DNA of 9,146 nucleotides from GCA-2683825 sp965662355 (lineage in GTDB: Bacteria > Planctomycetota > UBA1135 > GCA-002686595). The notes under the pieces are model-generated. The model had not been told where the DNA came from and did not search any database. It saw only the letters and a program-made list of their open reading frames with translations. The DNA lies in NCBI GenBank assembly GCA_965662355.1, contig CBFIHP010000051.1:1-9146 (forward strand), read 5' to 3'. The translations under genes were made by a program, and so were the position numbers. This document shows, piece after piece, positions 5,916 to 9,146 of the stretch (the first letter of the stretch is position 1; each line of letters starts with the position of its first letter).

Positions 5916-7808
5916 TATGTCTTCCGGGTCGCGGTTGGTCAGAAAACCGTTCGGCGAGTAGATGTCCTGCAGCCCGTCGTTGTTGAAGTCGAGCCAGCCA
6001 GCCCCCCAACCCCAGCCACCCACGGCGACGCCAGCGCGGTCGGTGATATCCTCGAAACTTCCGTCGCCCCGGTTGGACAGGAGGGTGTTGCCGCGTGCGT
6101 GGCGCTTGTAGTGTTCGTGAACGTCGCGGTTGGCGCCGTCCATGAAGCGTTCGGTCTGCGGGACGATGCGCAAACCCGCGGAGGAGAACATGTTGGTGAT
6201 GTAGAGGTCGGTATCGCCATCGGCGTCAAAGTCTGCCGCAGAAACGCCCATGCCGGCGGCCATGTCCTCCGCGGCGAAGGCCGCGGCCATGTCCTGGAAA
6301 TGGCCGTCGTCATTGCGATACAGGTTATTGCGCCCGAAGTCGTTTGCGACGTACAGGTCCAGCTGTCCGTCGCCGTCAAGGTCGTCCCAGACCGACGAAA
6401 GACTGAAGCGTTGGTTGTTTTCGTTCAGCCCGACCTCCTCGGTCTTCTCGACGAAGCGATTACCCAAGTTCTCGAGGTAGAGATTCGCCGCTCCATTGTT
6501 GGCATCGTGATAGGGCGTGGGGAATGCGCCGAGGATGCCGCCGCTGCCATAGCGACTGACGTACACGTCGAGGTCGCCGTCGAGGTCCGGATCGGCCGCG
6601 CTGAGAGAGTAGATCTCACCCACGGTGCTGGGCGGCAGGAGCTTGGGGGATCCGAAGATCGCGCTGCCATCGTTACGCGCCTGTCCGACGCCTCCGTCGG
6701 TGCCGAACACGAGATCCTGATCACCATCGTTGTCGAGATCGATCAAGAGCGCACTGGGCGTGTTCTCGAGGTAGTTCGTGAGTGACTTGCGACTGCGATC
6801 CACCACGCCTCCGTCGGCCTTGCGCATCAACAGACGGTTCGGCACACCGGCCTGGAAGGGGACGTATAGATCGTCGAGCCCGTCCCCATCGGCATCACCG
6901 AGGGCAACACCCTGCATGCCGAGGAAGGGCGTGCCCAGGAGCCGATCGACGCGATTGCGATGCGCGCCAACGCTTTGCAGGAAGTCTTCGCGGTAGGAAC
7001 CGAGCGCGCCGAAGACGTGTGCCGTGACTTCCGCGAAGAGCGGATTGAGGAGCACGACTTCTTCGAAGCGTCGCGAACGGATCGAACGAATGCGCACTTC
7101 TTCTTTGGCGTCCGCGGCGAACCAATGCACGGTCCAGGACATGTTTTGCTGGAGGACTCCATCCGCTCCCTCGCCGTCGATGTGGACGAGGACCGAGGTC
7201 TCGAAGGAGCTGTCGTCTTCGATGTCCACGCTGATGATCTTGAAGTGCGGATGCGCCGCAGGTCGGCCGTCGGCCGCCTTGACGAATGGGACCAAGGCGG
7301 AGGAAAGCAGCTGGTCTAGTGCACTTCGTGGACCGCTCGCTCCTTCGGCCTCGAAGCCACGAACGGTGATGCCCTCCCGTGCGTACAGCGTTTCGAGTTT
7401 GTCCTCGCGCAAACGCGTGCCCGTCTCGAAGTTAGGCGCCAACAACGCGCTGTCGTCCAGTGAGTCTCCAGCCACGAGCTTCTCGAAGAGCAGTCCAAGC
7501 ACCTTCTTGGCGCGTTCGTGAAGCACCTCGCTGCGCCAGTCGTCCTGTAGCGGGTCGAGGAGAGAGAGGTTCTGATCGACCCCCTCGGGGAAATCCAGGC
7601 GACTGTCGAACAGAATGCTGTCGTCGGAGACCGATGCCTCGGCCTGTTCGGGATCGAGGTCCGCTGATCCTTCACCAGCGCCGCCGCCCTCTCCGCAGCC
7701 GCTGGATAAAAGCGCAGCCCACAGCACGATCACGGGTACGAGAGGCCCGAGCCGCCCGACCCTGCGTCGTGCGGACGGCCCTCGATAGCGCTCGATCGAT
7801 ACGTACAT
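5913..7808 (-). CDS. FG-GAP/VCBS propeller lipoprotein (CRTAC1-like), probably the N-terminal part of a longer protein
   Basis: Predicted surface or periplasmic lipoprotein of 631 residues. I place the start at ATG 7808-7806 because AGGGA lies 8 bases upstream; a TTG at 7832 would add 8 residues. A basic N-terminus is followed by a hydrophobic segment (about 22-34) and lipobox LSSGC, with Cys38 as the lipidated residue. A low-complexity Gly/Glu/Asp linker follows, then a roughly 220-residue region of mixed alpha/beta character that I do not recognise (about 65-285). The rest is a beta-propeller with six DxDxDGxxD-type calcium-binding-like repeats at about 305, 357, 406, 475, 526 and 607, for example DADGDGLDD, DLDNDGDQD and DFDADGDTD. 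The ORF ends at UGA directly after NRDPEDI, before the seventh repeat and ASPIC domain normally joined to such propellers, so it looks truncated. Such proteins are often implicated in extracellular binding or adhesion; no specific partner is visible. It is the first gene of the leftward series. Confidence 0.88.
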   Translation of the reverse strand: MYVSIERYRGPSARRRVGRLGPLVPVIVLWAALLSSGCGEGGGAGEGSADLDPEQAEASVSDDSILFDSRLDFPEGVDQNLSLLDPLQDDWRSEVLHERAKKVLGLLFEKLVAGDSLDDSALLAPNFETGTRLREDKLETLYAREGITVRGFEAEGASGPRSALDQLLSSALVPFVKAADGRPAAHPHFKIISVDIEDDSSFETSVLVHIDGEGADGVLQQNMSWTVHWFAADAKEEVRIRSIRSRRFEEVVLLNPLFAEVTAHVFGALGSYREDFLQSVGAHRNRVDRLLGTPFLGMQGVALGDADGDGLDDLYVPFQAGVPNRLLMRKADGGVVDRSRKSLTNYLENTPSALLIDLDNDGDQDLVFGTDGGVGQARNDGSAIFGSPKLLPPSTVGEIYSLSAADPDLDGDLDVYVSRYGSGGILGAFPTPYHDANNGAANLYLENLGNRFVEKTEEVGLNENNQRFSLSSVWDDLDGDGQLDLYVANDFGRNNLYRNDDGHFQDMAAAFAAEDMAAGMGVSAADFDADGDTDLYITNMFSSAGLRIVPQTERFMDGANRDVHEHYKRHARGNTLLSNRGDGSFEDITDRAGVAVGGWGWGAGWLDFNNDGLQDIYSPNGFLTNRDPEDI

Positions 7809-7816
7809 CCAGATAG

Positions 7817-7821
7817 TCCCT
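7817..7821 (-). promoter_or_regulatory. Ribosome binding site for the propeller lipoprotein
   Basis: AGGGA on the minus strand, 8 bases before ATG 7808. It favours this ATG over the TTG at 7832, which has no comparable sequence upstream. Confidence 0.6.
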
Positions 7822-7841
7822 GTCAGCAGCAACGCTTCGTC

Positions 7842-7872
7842 ACGATACCATTTCCAGGGTTTTTTCCGTCAA
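7842..7872 (-). promoter_or_regulatory. Putative sigma70-type promoter for the leftward operon
   Basis: On the minus strand TTGACG (7872-7867) and TATCGT (7847-7842) are 19 bases apart, matching five and four of six consensus positions. Transcription would begin near 7835 and give a leader of roughly 27 bases before the ATG at 7808, which leaves room for the AGGGA site. The spacing is longer than the ideal 17 bases and the host's sigma factor preference is unknown. Confidence 0.45.
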
Positions 7873-7915
7873 CAACACCGGCCGGAGCTCGTCCGAAGTG
7901 TTGCAGCGCCCGACC

Positions 7916-7921
7916 AGGGGA
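7916..7921 (+). promoter_or_regulatory. Ribosome binding site for the small membrane protein ORF
   Basis: AGGGGA lies 4 bases before GTG 7926 on the plus strand. It is the main sequence support for this short ORF being translated. Confidence 0.45.
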
Positions 7922-7925
7922 TTCC

Positions 7926-8081
7926 GTGCTTCGTACGTTGATCCTCTCGCTCGCTTCCTTCGCCCTCATCGTCGCTCGCAAACGTAAGCAAGGGTTAGGC
8001 TTGCGGGTCGCCTATGGAATGGATCACGACCCCGACCCGATCGCGGATTTCGACCGGCTTGCTTTCGAAAATGCGCCCTAG
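7926..8081 (+). CDS. Hypothetical 51-residue single-pass membrane protein
   Basis: Small plus-strand ORF that fills most of the space between two minus-strand genes. It starts with GTG and has AGGGGA at 7916-7921, a good Shine-Dalgarno sequence though only 4 bases away. The product begins MLRTLILSLASFALIVA, one membrane-spanning segment, followed at once by RKRKQGLGLR, so the C-terminus should be cytoplasmic by the positive-inside rule. The tail is acidic (MDHDPDPIADFDRLAFENAP). About two thirds of third codon positions are G or C, in line with real genes nearby but not decisive. Its TAG ends 3 bases before the convergent stop codon of the membrane-protein gene at 8085. It is transcribed divergently from the propeller lipoprotein, with 117 bases between the two starts. 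I do not recognise the family; a chance ORF is the main alternative. Confidence 0.5.
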   Translation: MLRTLILSLASFALIVARKRKQGLGLRVAYGMDHDPDPIADFDRLAFENAP

Positions 8082-8084
8082 AGG

Positions 8085-9146
8085 CTAGATCTCGCCCGAG
8101 GCTCGCAACGCAAATTGCGTGCGTTCCTTCAACCACGTATACCCCAAGAGGTGCGCGAGGAAGAAGAGTTCCGCCGAGATGGCGAGAACAGTATCCACCG
8201 TTCCCATGATGAAGGCCGGAAGCTCGAAAGGGATCAGTTTGCCGACAAGCATCCACAACAAGCCCGAGGCCCAGTTCGCGATCAGGAGCGAAATCTTCAT
8301 GAAGAGCACCGTCAAGAAGACCGCGATGGCGCCCCCGATGATCGTGGAAATGGCCTGACTAACGTCCTTGGAGAAGGCCAAAGGGGTCAGAATCCATATG
8401 CAGACCGCGAGGTAGGTCGAGCTGTCGTCGACGAGTTCCGTGGCGCTGAGAGTGCTCTCTCGTAGGAGCCTCGCTGCGCTCAAAACGAAAATCGCGATCC
8501 CGGCGACGAACCATACCGCGAGTAGATGCAATCGCATTTCCTCCCAGCGCCCGAGCGTCTCCTGGGCGCTCAGTTCGCGCGCCGGGTTCTTGAGAGAGCC
8601 GGTGTAGTAGTGTCGCCTCAGATAGCGTGCGAGCAAAAACGCAGGCAGGAGAACCGGGTGCAGGAGCAGGGAGACGAGGCGCTCGGTCGTTTCTTGGGTC
8701 GTGAGCTCATCCGCACTGGATGCAAGACCAGGGCTCAGAACGATGGCCGCGACGCCGACGCTCAGGAGCAGGCCAAGGTTCACCACGAGCGAGCCGAAGT
8801 CCGATCCGATCTGCTGCTGGAATGCCCACGGGTTCCTCAGAACTTGACCGACGGTCTTGGCCAGATCGCGCAAGCCGACGCGGGCCGTTTCGATCCGCGA
8901 TTTTTCTTCGACCTTGTCGACGCCGAAGATCGGGGCCGGGTGGATTTCGACCGGGACGCCGATCGAGCCCCAGTAGAACTCGCCGAGTCCGAGCTGCTTG
9001 GCCAGCTCGCGCGCTCGGGCGCGGGGGAGGCCGAGGACGAAGACCCCCGCTTCAGGCTCGTCCTGTGCTTTTCGTGAACGCAAGCCGCCTCCAAGGATCG
9101 TTGAGCTCGCAAGTTGCGCGTGCACACTGGCAAGTGCCTCGTCATG
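8085..9146 (-). CDS. Multi-pass membrane protein with soluble N-terminal region, partial at the right edge
   Basis: The frame is open to the window edge, so the true start is probably outside; a GTG at 9125 is possible but has no clear support. The visible 353 codons have two parts. Residues 1-75 are soluble; the stretch EPEAGVFVLGLPRARARELAKQLG and the following FYWG faintly recall the C-terminal half of DUF3293 proteins, a weak resemblance from memory. After a charged linker come about six hydrophobic segments near 118-140, 157-175, 206-227, 245-258, 267-300 (perhaps two helices) and 308-333. LRNPWAFQQQ just before the first helix resembles the entry into Yip1-like membrane domains, but I would not assign the family. 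The gene ends in TAG, unlike the UGA-ending genes to its left, and is separated from them by about 280 bases holding the plus-strand small ORF and a promoter, so it is likely a separate transcription unit. Function unknown. Confidence 0.75.
   Translation of the reverse strand, partial: HDEALASVHAQLASSTILGGGLRSRKAQDEPEAGVFVLGLPRARARELAKQLGLGEFYWGSIGVPVEIHPAPIFGVDKVEEKSRIETARVGLRDLAKTVGQVLRNPWAFQQQIGSDFGSLVVNLGLLLSVGVAAIVLSPGLASSADELTTQETTERLVSLLLHPVLLPAFLLARYLRRHYYTGSLKNPARELSAQETLGRWEEMRLHLLAVWFVAGIAIFVLSAARLLRESTLSATELVDDSSTYLAVCIWILTPLAFSKDVSQAISTIIGGAIAVFLTVLFMKISLLIANWASGLLWMLVGKLIPFELPAFIMGTVDTVLAISAELFFLAHLLGYTWLKERTQFALRASGEI

Noticed and set aside
5704..6009. The ATG overlapping the UGA (ATATGA) as a coupled start for a new protein
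   Set aside because: That ATG opens a different frame which gives an Arg-rich product without domains and is not the frame of the ASPIC/thioredoxin ORF.
5244..6785. A 513-codon plus-strand ORF opposite the propeller and ASPIC genes
   Set aside because: It is antisense to well-supported protein repeats and domains, crosses the UGA region without any domain of its own, and long antisense frames are expected in GC-rich DNA.
4539..7808. Genome-wide reassignment of UGA to a sense codon
   Set aside because: UGA ends the acetyltransferase, binding protein, ATPase and first permease at the places expected for their families, so it works as a normal stop in this genome.
1..9146. tRNA, rRNA, CRISPR arrays, insertion sequences or attachment sites
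   Set aside because: No cloverleaf-like sequence, regular direct repeats, transposase motifs or flanking terminal repeats were found by eye; the only repeats are the degenerate coding repeats of the propeller.

Overview
The window looks like draft or metagenome-assembled DNA from a GC-rich Gram-negative bacterium. The signs are two predicted lipoproteins, a binding-protein-dependent ABC importer, strong G/C preference at third codon positions, and a run of ten Ns at 295-304 that marks an assembly join. Large FG-GAP/ASPIC lipoproteins are common in myxobacteria-like, planctomycete-like and related environmental lineages, but the sequence alone does not fix a phylum.

Almost everything is on the minus strand, so transcription runs from right to left. 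At the right edge (8085-9146) is the 3' part of a gene for a multi-pass membrane protein with a soluble N-terminal region. Next to it, on the plus strand (7926-8081), is a previously easy-to-miss 51-residue ORF with a Shine-Dalgarno sequence and one membrane segment. The 117 bases between that ORF and the next minus-strand gene hold a plausible sigma70-type promoter facing left. From this promoter runs a close-packed series: a propeller lipoprotein (5913-7808), an ASPIC/UnbV plus thioredoxin-like ORF (4539-5894), an Eis-like N-acetyltransferase (3343-4542), then after a 90-base gap a PhnD-type binding lipoprotein (2362-3252), a PhnC-type ATPase (1548-2354) and two PhnE-type permeases (677-1555 and 1-680, the second cut by the N gap and by the window edge).

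The most striking point is that the propeller ORF and the ASPIC/thioredoxin ORF lie in the same reading frame and are separated only by one UGA codon (5913-5915). Sequence continues to look like one protein across it: six calcium-binding-like propeller repeats lie before the UGA and the seventh lies after it. The downstream ORF has no convincing start of its own. A perfect 6-bp hairpin begins 11 bases after the UGA. Either this is a single roughly 1089-codon gene broken by a nonsense change or sequencing error, or the UGA is read through.

Functionally, the right half of the series looks like a cell-envelope surface or redox protein followed by a cytoplasmic acetyltransferase. The left half is an importer of the phosphonate/phosphite/selenate-type oxyanion class: PhnD captures the ligand outside the inner membrane, two PhnE subunits form the channel and PhnC supplies ATP hydrolysis. 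Overlapping stop/start codons show that the genes within each half are co-translated. Whether both halves share one transcript is not shown.
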